Positions 1 through 10,338 of a DNA stretch of 40,508 nt are shown in pieces. The notes under the pieces are model-generated. The model worked only from the letters and a program-made list of their open reading frames with translations, ran no database searches and was not told the origin of the DNA. The DNA comes from Thermoguttaceae bacterium. Lineage in GTDB: Bacteria; Planctomycetota; Planctomycetia; Pirellulales; Thermoguttaceae. The DNA is taken from the NCBI GenBank assembly GCA_025062105.1, contig JANXAQ010000110.1:1-40508 (forward strand). The letters are read 5' to 3'. A program made the position numbers and the translations under genes. The first letter of the stretch is position 1. Each line of letters starts with the position of its first letter.

Positions 1-20
1 AAATGGCAAATGTCGAGCTT
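1..20 (+). mobile_element. A element, right end only
   Basis: The window opens inside an A copy; only its right terminal repeat (AAATGGCAAATGTCGAGC) is present. Confidence 0.6.
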
Positions 21-97
21 AGAAGTTTCGGGAAATATTGGCCTCCAAGCAACCTCTGCTTCGAACAGGAAAAAAATTCCTTTTCGGGACGGCCTCA

Positions 98-248
98 TAG
101 CTTGGCTTTGGCCATTTTGAATTCGCCTTGAGAAAGGAAACTCTAACTGCTTGCAGCCATTGAAGTTAGGAAATTAGGTGAACGAAAGGGGAATGCCGCC
201 ATAACTTTTGGACTCAAAACCAGTTAGGAGAATTGACAAAACTGATGC
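98..248 (+). mobile_element. A element, diverged copy
   Basis: The left end TAGCTTGGCTTTGGCCA, the core TTAGGAAATTAGGTGAACG and a degraded right end follow the A consensus over about 150 bp. Confidence 0.7.
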
Positions 249-287
249 TCAGAACCATCCGGAGTTCCATGGCACCTTTGGAAAAAC

Positions 288-540
288 TGTACTTTCTGAA
301 AAATTCCCCTTGATGGGGGTTACACTTGTTCTGGCTCCGGCTTAGCTTCCAGGGGCGGCCAGCCAGACCTTTTGGGATGCCTAGCAACCTAAGGTGTTGG
401 AAGGCCATAAGTTCCCAGGACCCATTTTAGTAGGGTCTTCAGCCAGGGCTTAGAAGTGGGAAATTCCCTTCGGGAATGGGCGCTCCAGTTGAGCTGACCG
501 AATAGCCTCCCCCCTAAAGAGTAATTTTTCAGAAAGTACA
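288..540. mobile_element. G element with 8-bp near-perfect flanking duplication
   Basis: The termini TGTACTTTCTGAAAAATT (288-305) and its reverse complement (523-540) are an exact 18-bp inverted repeat, continuing imperfectly for about 13 bp more. The flanks GGAAAAAC (280-287) and GGAAAAAG (541-548) agree at 7 of 8 positions. There is no coding capacity. A second fragment of this end lies at about 34468-34490. Confidence 0.65.
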
Positions 541-727
541 GGAAAAAGTTGCACATATAGCGAATTATATGAACTTGTAATTCAATCGGCATGGGGCTGC
601 CTCATCCACCTCCATACTCTATGTAGGCTGCTAGCAGTGCTAGCATCCGTAAGGATTGGCTCAGAGGCGGAAGGAGCAAAAGGATCTGGAAAATATCGCT
701 TTCAAATTAAAATGATGCAGAGATTTG
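541..727 (-). mobile_element. B element abutting the sigma-54 activator stop codon
   Basis: It has ACATATAG, TATGAACTT and the central hairpin GCTAGCAGTGCTAGC in B order and ends ATGATGCAGAGATTTG, directly before the stop codon. The left terminus is degraded. Confidence 0.7.
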
Positions 728-1834
728 TCAACTGGCTGGTGGCGCATCTTCGGAAGTTGGTGTGGTGTCCAGACCATATTGTTTGATTTTTTTATATAGG
801 GTATTTCTGTTAAGTCCTAATTGGGCGGCCGCTTTTACCTGCACGCCACCGCAGGCTGCCAGTACTTGGCGAATGAGCTCCCGTTCCACTTGCTGGAGCA
901 GCCGATCATAGAGCGGTTCGGAGGAAAAACTGCGAGAAGCTTCTGCCAACGCTCGGCAGACCAGTTCTTCTAACAGCATATCGAAGCTCATGTGGGTAGC
1001 GGGGCGACGGCCCGTAGGGGGACGGCCCAAAACCGGATCAGCTAAAAGGTCCACCGTAAGCACATCTCCCGGCGCCAACAGGACTGCCCGTTCGATATAG
1101 TTTTGCAGTTCTCGGACATTGCCTGGCCAATCGTAGTCTTGCAGGGCCTGCATGGCCGCCGGTTCCACATGGCGAATCAGCCGTCCGTTGCGCTCTCCAT
1201 AAATCCGCAAAAAATGATAAACCAATTCCGGGATGTCTTCCCGGCGTTCCCGAAGTGGCGGTAGGATGATCGTAATGACGTTCAACCGATAGTAGAGATC
1301 TTCCCGGAATCGGCCTGCATGTACTTCTTCCAAAAGATCGCGGTTGCTGGCTGCTATGACCCGTACATCGACCCGGATGGTGTGGGTATCGCCTACCCGT
1401 TCAAACTCTTGTTCTTGTAAGACACGAAGGAGTTTGACTTGCAGTTTGAGGCTGGTGGAGTTAATTTCATCCAAGAAGATGGTGCCGGTATGAGCGGCCT
1501 CGAACCGTCCGGTTCGGTTTTCGATGGCTCCGGTAAATGCACCGCGTACATGGCCGAATAGTTCGCTTTCAAGTAGGGTTTCAGCCAAGGCGCCGCAATT
1601 AACCCGGATAAACGGGCCGCCGGCTCGGGGGCTAAGCCGATGGATCGCCCGAGCTACCAGTTCTTTGCCGGTGCCGGTCTCTCCCAATAAGAGTACGGAA
1701 GCGTTGGAGCCGGCCACCTGCCGGGTCAGCCGATAGACTTCCTGCATTTTACGGCTGGAGCCGATCAGGCCGGGCAGCGGCTCCACCATGCTGGCCGCAC
1801 TCTCTCTAGCTACAACCGCTTTCCCAAATTCCAT
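728..1834 (-). CDS. Sigma-54-dependent transcriptional activator (AAA+ plus Fis HTH, no receiver)
   Basis: This 368-residue protein is an enhancer-binding activator that remodels RNA polymerase-sigma-54. Seen: Walker A GETGTGKE (about 51-58), the sigma-54 contact loop GAFTGA (about 98-103), Walker B GTIFLDEI (about 117-124) and a Fis-type helix-turn-helix near 332-355 ([17 protein letters not shown]). There is no N-terminal receiver, GAF or PAS domain; only about 20 residues precede the AAA+ module. The usual sensory half is therefore missing, and control must come from a partner or from expression level. The ATG at 1834 has no clear Shine-Dalgarno; Met16 (1789) is an alternative start. The gene's 3' end abuts a B element. 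The family call is firm; the target promoters are unknown. Confidence 0.93.
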   Translation of the reverse strand: MEFGKAVVARESAASMVEPLPGLIGSSRKMQEVYRLTRQVAGSNASVLLLGETGTGKELVARAIHRLSPRAGGPFIRVNCGALAETLLESELFGHVRGAFTGAIENRTGRFEAAHTGTIFLDEINSTSLKLQVKLLRVLQEQEFERVGDTHTIRVDVRVIAASNRDLLEEVHAGRFREDLYYRLNVITIILPPLRERREDIPELVYHFLRIYGERNGRLIRHVEPAAMQALQDYDWPGNVRELQNYIERAVLLAPGDVLTVDLLADPVLGRPPTGRRPATHMSFDMLLEELVCRALAEASRSFSSEPLYDRLLQQVERELIRQVLAACGGVQVKAAAQLGLNRNTLYKKIKQYGLDTTPTSEDAPPAS

Positions 1835-1916
1835 ACCAAACCCACGGATTCCAAAAACAGAAAATAGAGAAAACTCTGCCTGATGTAAAGGTAATATTTT
1901 GGCACTCTTTTGGTGG

Positions 1917-2262
1917 GGAACTTCTCCAAAGCACTGAACATATAATGAACTTTATGCACTTTTGATTTGATAGGCTTTGGCTGCTCCCATCTAAACACCT
2001 CTTCTATGTCGGCTGTTAGCAGTGCTAGCAACCTCCGTATTGTGGTCTTTGAATCGAACGTACCAATATCTGGGAACCTTTGCATCATTCAGAGGGGATA
2101 TTTTTATATCATGTTAGCTTACTCTGCTTCTAACCCAATCGATAGAGGAGCTAGCATTGCTAGCAACCAATAGCTAGTAGGTATTCGGGTAGGAGAATCC
2201 AGCGGCTATAGAGTCACAAGTTCATGTAGTTCGCTACATTTTCAGAAATTGGGAGAGGTTCC
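1917..2262. mobile_element. B inverted dimer 1
   Basis: A reverse B (1917-2072), lacking its inner terminus, is followed by a complete forward B (2073-2262). Both outer ends are the same B terminus (GGAACTTCTCCAAAG and its complement). It lies between the sigma-54 activator gene start and the HEAT gene end. Confidence 0.75.
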
Positions 2263-2442
2263 TCTATGGAATTAAAATTTTATATATATGTTCATATATT
2301 TATGATTTTGCCTAAATGCCCAATTCTAGTTCTGTGGACTTTCGATACTATTATTTTCAAACCAGCAGCAAGGTCCAGCCAAAGCAAACCTTTGCATCCT
2401 AGATCTCATCCGATCCAGCTGAGGCCTGGTGTATTAGAGAGA

Positions 2443-4758
2443 CTACTTCCCTTGTTTTTTTAATGGTTGGGATTTCTCGGCCGATTGTTTGGGGCTGGTC
2501 GGGAGGCTGACGGCTCCTTCAATCACATCCAGGATTTGGCCGAGAATCTTTTGTGTCTCTGCCGGTAGATGTCGGCTGGCATTGTAAAGGTCGTATTGAC
2601 GTTCGATTTGCTGAGCGGTCAAAAGGATGCCAAACTTTTGAACACTTTGAGCGAAGGCATCCACAGCGGCCTGCCTGATTTCTACTGGGTGGGTTCCTCG
2701 GCTAGCTAAATCCACGAGGGCTTTTTGGCTGGCTGGGGTGCCGAGGCTGCCGAGCACCTTCGCTGCCGGACTGGCCAAACTAGAAACCTGCAACGCTCTG
2801 AGCAGAGTAGGTTCCAAGGCATGGAGATCGTAGAGTTTTTGACCTTCTTGCGCAAGCTGGGCGATCCAGTGCAGGGCCTGCTGAGCCTGCTGTTGGCGCT
2901 GCTCAAAGCCGACCCATTCCGGGCCAGCCAAGGCAAGGGTACGAGCTACATCCAGCTTGGCCAAATCTGGCTGATAGGGGCGGACAAAGACTAAGATGCG
3001 CTCGTCTGCCTCTGCCAGCCGACGAGTTCGTTCATACTCTTCCTGCTGGCAAAAGATACCTACCAGCAAATCTCCGGTTCGGGCGTCTCGGCGGAGCTGC
3101 TGTACTAGCACCATAGGTTCGGGCGACCGAAGGGACGCATCCAGCCAAACCAACTCATAGTCGCAGCAATTTAGTAGCAGTCGAATACTGTCTCGTCCAG
3201 TTTGGGCGGTATCGACCGTATAACCTGCCTCGGCCAAATATCCAGCCAGTGCACTGGCCGCTTCCGCTTGGCCCGTCACTACTAAAGCACGCCGAACCCC
3301 CAACGAAGAAGCAAAAAACTCCATCGCTTCTACCACATAACTGGCCCCCGGATATGGCGATGTCGGCCGGATGGTCATAATCAGGCCTAATGCCGCCATC
3401 CGGAGCCGACGATCTGCATACCGAAGGGCTTGCACGATCGGAGATGGTTCGCTGGTGCGACGTAGGAAGGCCTCCGAGGGGTTTAATCGGCTCATTATTT
3501 CTAGGATGGCAGTGGCAGCGACAGGATGTCGGCTTTCCAGGGCAAAGCGCAAAGCCGCTTCCAGCGTCTCCAGGCCAAAGGAAGCGGCCCGATCCCCCGG
3601 TGTATCTTTCCCCATAGCTAAAGGCTTATCCAGGCCCTGGCTGTATTTGGCCTCCTCCAACATGGTGGTCAGGTACAAAAGGCGGATTCTCGGATCTTCG
3701 GGCAAAAGCTCATAGGCTTGGCGTGCCCACTGCGCTGCCCGCCGGAGCCGGACTTGGTGGACCGGAAGATACTGGCCAACCGGTCTGCCTTGGGCCGGTT
3801 CCCACTGCCAAAGTCTTGTACGTCCTTCCAGGTCAGTCGGGATGACGCGTTGGCCGGTATAATAGTGGAAAGCCCGTCGATAAAGCAATTCCGCCACCTC
3901 CCGAGGCGATGAGGGCATTTGCGCTTTCAACCGGCGGAGGGCCTGGGTTGCAGCCGCCCGAAGTGGCGGAGAACTCGTTTCAGCAACCGCCAATACCTGC
4001 AGAGGCAAAACCGCCTCCTGAACCTCCATTTGGGCCAGTAACATGGCTGCCTCCGCTTTTAGCCGATCCGCCGGCGCCTCCAAACAGGCCAAAAGCGGAC
4101 CGACCGCATCCGCACCCATCTGCACAAGCACGGAGCGAATCGCTGGATGTTCTGTCTGCCGGGCCGGATCGGCCAACACTGCTATCAAGGCCACCGCACC
4201 GGCTTGATGGGCTTCGCACAGGCCGGCCACGGCACGCTGCCGCTTCTCAAAAGATGGGTCCTGTAATTGCTGGATGAGCATGTGCAATCTTTTGGGGTCT
4301 TCCAGCCGGGCTTTCATCGCCCCGAAGACCGCATCTCGGATCTGTTGGGCTTCGGGAGCTAGTTCTTGCCGACTTGCCAAGCGCATGAAAAACACCGAGC
4401 CCAGTTCGACACCTAAATCGGCCAGTTGACTTTCGTCTAGTTTCACGTCTAGGACCTCTTTTAGGAGGCGTTTGGCCAGATCGGCTCGGTTTAACCTAGC
4501 CAACAGTTCAGCAGCCCGCATCTTCTCTAGTGGCGTAGTAGGTTGGCTGGCCAAAATGGCGGCCACTGCTGGATCTTCCGGCTTCAGCAAAGGGAGTTTT
4601 TCCTCCGGTTTGGCTTCGGCGGGATTGGCAGCCCCTTTAGGCTCAGCAGCCATCAGCCCTTGAGCAGCATCAGCCCACCAAACTCCCAGTGCCAATACTA
4701 TCCCCAGTCCCGCTCTAATCGCCCAATCGCTTTTGGTTTTTAAAGACGGTTTGCCCAT
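2443..4758 (-). CDS. Exported HEAT-repeat protein with embedded receiver-like domain
   Basis: The protein has about 771 residues. A hydrophobic N-terminus (about residues 15-35) ending in alanines suggests a signal peptide or membrane anchor. Helical HEAT-like repeats follow at about 160-285, a TPR-like helical stretch at about 335-430, and C-terminal helical repeats at about 650-740. Between them, at about 488-596, lies a segment with the beta-alpha pattern of a response-regulator receiver: RRALVVTG..., then VWLDASL with an Asp where the phospho-acceptor would be (about 540). A GTG at 4770 is in frame, but the ATG at 4758 has GAGG 11 bases upstream and is preferred. It lies 93 bp downstream of argH on the same strand. 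No enzymatic function can be assigned; a scaffold role is inferred. Confidence 0.8.
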   Translation of the reverse strand: MGKPSLKTKSDWAIRAGLGIVLALGVWWADAAQGLMAAEPKGAANPAEAKPEEKLPLLKPEDPAVAAILASQPTTPLEKMRAAELLARLNRADLAKRLLKEVLDVKLDESQLADLGVELGSVFFMRLASRQELAPEAQQIRDAVFGAMKARLEDPKRLHMLIQQLQDPSFEKRQRAVAGLCEAHQAGAVALIAVLADPARQTEHPAIRSVLVQMGADAVGPLLACLEAPADRLKAEAAMLLAQMEVQEAVLPLQVLAVAETSSPPLRAAATQALRRLKAQMPSSPREVAELLYRRAFHYYTGQRVIPTDLEGRTRLWQWEPAQGRPVGQYLPVHQVRLRRAAQWARQAYELLPEDPRIRLLYLTTMLEEAKYSQGLDKPLAMGKDTPGDRAASFGLETLEAALRFALESRHPVAATAILEIMSRLNPSEAFLRRTSEPSPIVQALRYADRRLRMAALGLIMTIRPTSPYPGASYVVEAMEFFASSLGVRRALVVTGQAEAASALAGYLAEAGYTVDTAQTGRDSIRLLLNCCDYELVWLDASLRSPEPMVLVQQLRRDARTGDLLVGIFCQQEEYERTRRLAEADERILVFVRPYQPDLAKLDVARTLALAGPEWVGFEQRQQQAQQALHWIAQLAQEGQKLYDLHALEPTLLRALQVSSLASPAAKVLGSLGTPASQKALVDLASRGTHPVEIRQAAVDAFAQSVQKFGILLTAQQIERQYDLYNASRHLPAETQKILGQILDVIEGAVSLPTSPKQSAEKSQPLKKQGK

Positions 4759-4851
4759 CGTTTTGGACACCTCATAAGTTGATTCCCAAAGGGTATTCCG
4801 AACTTCGACGGTTTAGTGGTTGGCGGGGTAGCCAGTGAATAAAAGAGCCGG

Positions 4852-6285
4852 TTATAAGATAAGCGTCGGCTGGCACTGAGCTTTTTCGGCCGCCAAACGG
4901 CTTTTCCAAACCTGGATTTGGCGCTCCACCTCCGCCGGCGCAGTAGAACCATAGCTTTGCATGACTAAAACCGCCTGCCGAGCCCCTAAGACCTGGAAGA
5001 CGCCTTGATCGATTTCGGGACACATCTGTTGTATTTCCTCGAAGGGCAGTTGGGCTAGGGAGATCCCTAACTCCATAGCCCGCCGCACTAATCGGCCTAC
5101 TTGGTGGTGGGCAGTCCGTTGGGGTACACCTCGTTGAATCAAATACTCCATGAAGCTCGTGGCATCCAAATAGCCCTGGTCCAACCGTTCGGCTATGGCT
5201 GCCGGATCTAATTCCGCCTGCTGGATCAGCGGAACAGCTATCTCTAAACAGGCCCGGACCGTATCAAAGGCGTCAAAAACAGGTGGCTTATCCTCCTGCA
5301 AATCCCGATTATACGCTAAAGGAAGCCCTTTGATCAAAACCAAAAGCGTCTGCAAATCACCGATCACTCGTGCCGTCTTACCCCGAATCAGTTCCAGCAC
5401 ATCGGGATTGCGCTTTTGAGGCATAATGGACGAACCGGTGCAAAAGGCCTCCGGCAATTTTAGGAAGCCAAATTCCTGGCTGGACCAGAGGATCCATTCC
5501 TCGGCCCAGGTACTTAGATGTTCTGAAATCAAGGCCAAATCAAAAACAAACTCCAGAAGAAAATCCCGATCGCTGACGGCATCCAGACTATTGGACAGCA
5601 GTTGTTCCTGCCCGGTTTCCGGGTCCACAAAACCCAACCGGCGGGCCACATCATGGCGATCGATCGGCAGGCTGGTACCGGCCAAAGCTGCCGCTCCCAA
5701 CGGCAGCATATTGACCCGGCGTCGGCAATCGGACAACCGATCCCGATCTCGCTGAAACTTCTCACAGTAGCAGAGCCAATAATGAGCCGCCAAAACCGGC
5801 TGGGCCCGACGTAGATGGGTATAACCAGGCACAATTACCCCAGCATCCCGCTCACACCGCCCCACAAAAGCCTCTTGGATTTGCCGAAGCCGATAGTCGA
5901 TCTGCTCGATGGCTTCTCGCACCCACAGGCGCATGGCCGTGGCCACCTGATCATTTCGACTTCGAGCCGTATGCAGCTTTCGGCCCACATCGCCCAGCCG
6001 ATCCGTCAATGCCCGTTCAATATGCATGTGAATGTCTTCCAACTCTGGCCGAAACACAAATCGACCAGAGCGAATTTCTTCCTCAATTTCGTGCAAGGCT
6101 TGCTCAATTTGTTGGCATTCCTCGGCCGTCAGTAATCCGACCTTGGCCAACATCTGCGCATGAGCAACGGAACCCCGAATATCCTGGCTGTAAAGCCGAC
6201 GATCGAAGCTCACACTTTCGGTGAACTGCTCCACTTGAGGATCGGGAGCCTCAGTAAATACGCCTGCCCAAGGTTTCCAACTCAC
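4852..6285 (-). CDS. argH: Argininosuccinate lyase
   Basis: ArgH cleaves argininosuccinate to arginine and fumarate, the last step of arginine biosynthesis, in the cytoplasm. Seen: the fumarase/aspartase signature [11 protein letters not shown] (about 284-294) with its mobile-loop serine, HTARSRNDQ (about 105-113) and [10 protein letters not shown] (about 154-163) with the conserved His. The frame extends to a TTG at 6309. The GTG at 6285 gives an N-terminus [14 protein letters not shown] that matches the usual family start and has AAAGAG 7 bases upstream, so it is chosen. The length, about 477 residues, is slightly above the usual 460 because of a short C-terminal extension. No other arginine genes are nearby. 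The HEAT protein gene follows 93 bp downstream and may be co-transcribed. Confidence 0.95.
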   Translation of the reverse strand: MSWKPWAGVFTEAPDPQVEQFTESVSFDRRLYSQDIRGSVAHAQMLAKVGLLTAEECQQIEQALHEIEEEIRSGRFVFRPELEDIHMHIERALTDRLGDVGRKLHTARSRNDQVATAMRLWVREAIEQIDYRLRQIQEAFVGRCERDAGVIVPGYTHLRRAQPVLAAHYWLCYCEKFQRDRDRLSDCRRRVNMLPLGAAALAGTSLPIDRHDVARRLGFVDPETGQEQLLSNSLDAVSDRDFLLEFVFDLALISEHLSTWAEEWILWSSQEFGFLKLPEAFCTGSSIMPQKRNPDVLELIRGKTARVIGDLQTLLVLIKGLPLAYNRDLQEDKPPVFDAFDTVRACLEIAVPLIQQAELDPAAIAERLDQGYLDATSFMEYLIQRGVPQRTAHHQVGRLVRRAMELGISLAQLPFEEIQQMCPEIDQGVFQVLGARQAVLVMQSYGSTAPAEVERQIQVWKSRLAAEKAQCQPTLIL

Positions 6286-6609
6286 TGGAGTGCTCTTTAA
6301 AATAGGCAAACTAGATAAATTAGAAGCAGACTTTTCTAATGTAAATGCCTCAGTTAAAGATTGTCAACAGGATAAAAATGCCACCTTCTTGATACCGATC
6401 GGCCGCTGACGCCCTACCAGCATACAAGAGGTTAACATTGTCAACCAGATAAGAGGCTACCTGATGGACGTGCTGAAAAGTAGCGGAGAAAACCACAGAT
6501 GCCCAGAAAATGGGCAGATTGCTCCCTTTCCATACCTCTCCCCATCTTCCGTCCAATATACCAGATATCCCGGAAAATCAAGCCTTTTAGTACTAAATTA
6601 TTAAATTAG
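6286..6609. other. Gap upstream of argH
   Basis: No gene or recognised repeat was found. The argH promoter is presumably here, but no clear -35/-10 pair was seen. Confidence 0.4.
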
Positions 6610-6613
6610 TTAT

Positions 6614-6803
6614 GGAACCTCTCCAAAATCATGAATGTGTAGTGCACTTTATGGACTTTTGATTCTATAGCCGTTCGGTTTTTCTATCCGAACATCTACT
6701 ATCTATTGGGTGCTAACAATGCTCCAACTCTATATGTGGTGTTAGAGGAAGAACATCCAAAATGGTATCAAAATATCGCGCCCTTGAATTATGCAGAGGT
6801 TCC
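6614..6803 (-). mobile_element. B element with TTAT duplication
   Basis: It is a complete copy from GGAACCTCTCCAAAAT to ATTATGCAGAGGTTCC, with TTAT immediately on both sides (6610-6613, 6804-6807). Confidence 0.85.
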
Positions 6804-6807
6804 TTAT

Positions 6808-7085
6808 AAACCGGGTGCGGCTGAGATTCTAATGGATTAACTGGGCTCCAGAGGGATAGGTAATAGACAAAATAGGCTTCGGCTCCCAGCAAACCAGCTT
6901 TGCACAGGACCTACCTTTTACTTTCCTTTTCCTTCCGACCCTTTTTCCTTCCGACATCTAGGGACCTACGCTCCTTCGAGCGACCCCTGGCCCCTGGAGT
7001 ACAGAGCGTATTGGCCTGCTCCGGGAGCTGCCAGGGCTAACTGGTATGGATATCTGGAAGGTATTTAACAGCACAAAGGCACAAA
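6808..7085. other. GC-rich intergenic stretch with small palindromes
   Basis: It includes GCTCCTTCGAGC (about 6970-6981) and a CCCTGG...CCAGGG pairing across about 6985-7033. No gene or known RNA was recognised. Confidence 0.3.
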
Positions 7086-7281
7086 TAACCCAAATAGGGG
7101 GGAAGCAAACCTTTTGGTACTTTCCTATTTTAGCAAAGATCCGTTGGAAGATCAGAAGGTGCATGGTTCGAGAAACTTTTGGCTATATTGTCTATTTTAT
7201 CCATTCTGTGTTTTTCAGCCGGCTTTCGGCATGTGCCCAAACTGATATCTAAACACTTCAACGCCAACTTGTGGATAACAT
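7086..7281 (+). mobile_element. C element, 5'-truncated copy
   Basis: The copy keeps the internal GCAAAGATCCGTTGGAAG and the right end CTTCAACGCCAACTTGTG but lacks the left terminus. It lies just before a complete C copy in the same orientation. Confidence 0.65.
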
Positions 7282-7295
7282 GGGCGTACCAAGGG

Positions 7296-7577
7296 CTGGC
7301 TGTTATCTACATTTTGGGAGGTATTTCCCATTCTAACGGCAACAAATTATTGCCCTAGATAGGGGAATAACGAACCTTTCAAAGTAGCTAATTGTTATTT
7401 TGGAGAAATTACAGAATTTAGGAAAGATCACTTCCAAGAACAAAAAGTACTTAGCTTCAAAGACTGGCTTAACTAGATCGCCTCTTGGGATCCATTCTGC
7501 GTTGTTCAACGAGCTTTTTTGTATTTGCTTAAAGTGAAGTTCGAACGCTTCAACGCCAACTTGTGCATACCAGGGGG
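7296..7577 (+). mobile_element. C element with 10-bp duplication
   Basis: It runs from CTGGCTGTTATCTACA to a degraded right terminus. The flanks GTACCAAGGG (7286-7295) and GTAGCAAGGG (7578-7587) match at 9 of 10 positions. Confidence 0.75.
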
Positions 7578-7833
7578 GTAGCAAGGGTAGAGTTGGTTCA
7601 GTGGGTCAGGGTCAGAGGGCTAATTAACCTCGCATGATCTTCTAAACTGAGAGCACAAAAATCAGACCCACGCTACCAATTCGGCTGACTTGAGAAAACC
7701 CTCAAAACCTACAATTTGGAAAAAATTAAGCAGAGGCAAGTAATGAAAACAAAAAACTTGGTTGGGAAAGTATCCTTTTCCCGCCTTTCGGATAGTTCAT
7801 TGAAGAGAATCGCTTTGTACCGAATAGGTACCT

Positions 7834-7955
7834 ATTCAGCCGAATGGAGTGTCGATAATTTAGATAAACTGGGGGAAATAGAGAGGGGTACTCTAAACTT
7901 TCTAGATTAGCTTTTCTTTTTCCAAATTGCCTATTTTCTCCAAATGATAAGTTCC
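7834..7955 (+). repeat. F repeat, copy 1
   Basis: About 122 bp from ATTCAGCCGAATGGAGT to TCTCCAAATGATAAGTTCC. The same start, end and spacing recur in two other copies. Confidence 0.5.
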
Positions 7956-8029
7956 TATTGGTGTTAATTCCACTCAGCCGAGGTGAGAGGAAAATCCCAA
8001 GAGGAAAATCCCAAAAGGATGACAACCGA

Positions 8030-9346
8030 TTAGGCGGCACGGGCCAATAACTCCAATTGGCTTTGCACTTCTGGCCAGCGGCGCAGCGCAATGGCCGCCT
8101 GATGCCCACCAAAACCCACAGAGAACTTCAGGGCGTGTTCGCCGGTAAAACGTCGGCCCACCAGCGGAGTGCAATCCAAATCGCACTCTGGGTCCGGACT
8201 GGTTAAATTGAGCGTGGGCGGCACAAATCCATCCCGAAGGGCTAGGATCGTGATGCCTAATTCCACACTCCCGGCGGCATTGACTAAATGACCTAACACC
8301 GGTTTGACAGAACTGACGTAAACCCGGTAAGCAGCGGGCCCTAATGCTCGGCGGATGGCTCGAACCTCCATCCGATCATTCTGCTGAGTTCCTGTGCCGT
8401 GGGCGTTAATATACTGGATATCCGACGGCCGAAGCCCGGCTGTCTTCATGGTGGCTTCAATTAGATAGGCTAAGCTCTCACTATCGGCATCTAGGCCAGT
8501 AACATGGTAGGCGTCGGCGATCATTTTGCCGCCCAAAATTTGGGCATAGATTCTGGCCCCTCGACGTCGGGCATGGCTGAGCCGCTCCAAAACAAACATC
8601 CCTGCCCCTTCGCCCATAATGAATCCGTTCCGTGCTCTATCAAATGGACGGCAGGCCTGCACCGGGTCCGGATGATAGGCCAAAACCCGCATGTTATGAA
8701 ACCCCGCAGCAAAAAGCGGATGAATAGCATCCGCACTGCCTGCCAGGGCCACATCACACAGACCATCCCGAATAGCCCAATAGGCCGACAAAACTTCGAT
8801 CAGACCACTAGCGCAAGCCGTCGAATGGCAAAGCCGAGGTCCATAAAGCCCGAATTCTCGGCCTATTGTCCAACAGGCGGTGTTGGGCAACCACTGAGTC
8901 CACCATGGGGGGGACTGCTCGGTACCAGCAAAGGATTCAGATGCGAAGGCATCTCCTATCCAATTGGGGATATAAGGCACCTGAATAGTAGGAGGCTGGC
9001 CGTCAGATTTCTGATATAGATGCCGAATAAAAGAGGTATCCCCCATATGGGCGCTAATAGCACAGCCGAAACGGGTACGATCCAGCCACTGCCAATCGAA
9101 ACAGGCATCTTGCAAGGCCTCCCGGGCAGCATGGCGGGCCAGCCGCACCACTTTCAGTTCGCCTGCCCCCTCCGAGGGCAAATCCACCGGAGCACCAATT
9201 AACCACCGATCCGGTATCCCCTCCAGCCCTACTAGCCATCGGGCGCCGCTTCGGCCCTCTCGAACCGCCCTCCAGACCGATTCCCGGTCCATACCCACGG
9301 AGGCGATAAGTCCAATGCCTGTAATGACTACCGGATCGTCGTGCAT
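8030..9346 (-). CDS. Beta-ketoacyl-ACP synthase (KAS II/FabF-like)
   Basis: This 438-residue condensing enzyme has a two-fold thiolase fold. Seen: nucleophile Cys178 in STACASG, His316 in NAHGTGT, His353 in GHLVNAAGS, and the glycine-rich GFGGHQA near 411-417. The complete Cys-His-His triad predicts decarboxylative condensation of malonyl-ACP with an acyl-ACP. CASG replaces the common CATG around the nucleophile, and the insert at about 110-155 is rich in Trp and Pro, so it is probably not the housekeeping FabF. No acyl carrier, reductase or dehydratase gene lies nearby, so fatty acid synthesis and a specialised polyketide-like product are both possible. The ATG at 9346 lacks an obvious Shine-Dalgarno. 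Confidence 0.88.
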   Translation of the reverse strand: MHDDPVVITGIGLIASVGMDRESVWRAVREGRSGARWLVGLEGIPDRWLIGAPVDLPSEGAGELKVVRLARHAAREALQDACFDWQWLDRTRFGCAISAHMGDTSFIRHLYQKSDGQPPTIQVPYIPNWIGDAFASESFAGTEQSPPWWTQWLPNTACWTIGREFGLYGPRLCHSTACASGLIEVLSAYWAIRDGLCDVALAGSADAIHPLFAAGFHNMRVLAYHPDPVQACRPFDRARNGFIMGEGAGMFVLERLSHARRRGARIYAQILGGKMIADAYHVTGLDADSESLAYLIEATMKTAGLRPSDIQYINAHGTGTQQNDRMEVRAIRRALGPAAYRVYVSSVKPVLGHLVNAAGSVELGITILALRDGFVPPTLNLTSPDPECDLDCTPLVGRRFTGEHALKFSVGFGGHQAAIALRRWPEVQSQLELLARAA

Positions 9347-9590
9347 GAGTGGGAGATCTACCGAGAGAGTCGCAGAAGATGAGACTCACCATACCCAATC
9401 CCCCTAGAAGAATCCAGACCAATTTGCAGCGCAGACCAGTCTGCTAATTTAGTGAGAAGTTTGGCTGGCCATCTCCGCACGAGAATCTAGAACATTTGCC
9501 ACTCCTCTATAGGCAAGGGCGGCAGCTCCAAAAGCTACTCATGTGGCTCCACCAGCTTCTGCGAAACGAACCTAAAAACTTCTAATAAAA

Positions 9591-9942
9591 AGAACCTCTG
9601 CATAATCCTGATCATATCGGGAACTATATGAACTTTTGATTTGGTAGGCTTTCGCTGCTCCCATCCAAACACCTACCTATATGTAGGGTGCTAGCAATGC
9701 TAGCAACCCTATATATTGTGTCAGATGCAGGGGGAACAAACCGGATAAAAAATGGAACCTCTGGATAATTCAAAGAGGATATTTTTATCCCATTTTGGTT
9801 GTCTGCCCACTCACACAACATGTGGAGCTGCTAGCATTGCTAGCTGCCAATAGATAGTACCTATCCAGGTAGGAGAGCCGATCGGCGAGAGAATCAAACG
9901 TTTACTAAGTTCACTATATGTTCAGGATTTGGCACTGGGTCC
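9591..9942. mobile_element. B inverted dimer 2
   Basis: A reverse B (9591-9753) truncated at its inner GGATAAAAAA is followed by a forward B (9754-9942). The architecture is the same as dimer 1. Confidence 0.75.
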
Positions 9943-9992
9943 TTAAGAAATAAGAAAAATGGGAACAGTCGAGATTAAAGGTATTTATGAGC

Positions 9993-10338
9993 CTCCGATG
10001 AGTTCTGCCATTTTTATAAGGAACCTCTGCATAATTCAAGGGGGATATTTTTATACCATTTTGGCAGATCCTTCCTGTAACACAACATATAGGGGCGCTA
10101 GGATTGTTAGCCCACAATAGATAGTAGGAGGCCTGGTAGGACAACGGAACGGCGAGAGATTCAAAAGTACATAAAGTTCACTAGATGTTCAGAATTTTGC
10201 AGAGCTTCCATAACGTTTTTCTTTCGAAGGAGTCAGGCTTGGAGGATTCTTTGTTCTGCAAATTTCCTAACCCCAATATGTTCAAAGGGTTAGGATGGCC
10301 AAAGGGGAGGGCATTCTAGAAAACGGAAAAATCGAGCT
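9993..10338 (-). mobile_element. A element split by a B element
   Basis: The left end TCTGCCATTTTT lies before the B copy at 10020. The rest of A resumes after it (AAATTTCCTAAC, ending AATCGAGCTA). A further A right-end remnant lies at about 9951-9976. Confidence 0.65.
10020..10209 (+). mobile_element. B element inside A, with ATAA duplication
   Basis: A complete copy with ATAA on both sides (10016-10019, 10210-10213). It interrupts an A element, so it inserted later. Confidence 0.85.

Noticed and set aside
6955..7040. GC-rich palindromes suggesting an RNA gene
   Set aside because: Only small imperfect stems, no promoter or terminator, and no recognisable family; kept only as a described gap.
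9054..9422. 122-codon minus-strand frame overlapping the ketoacyl synthase start
   Set aside because: It is an out-of-frame shadow of the synthase, which carries intact catalytic motifs.
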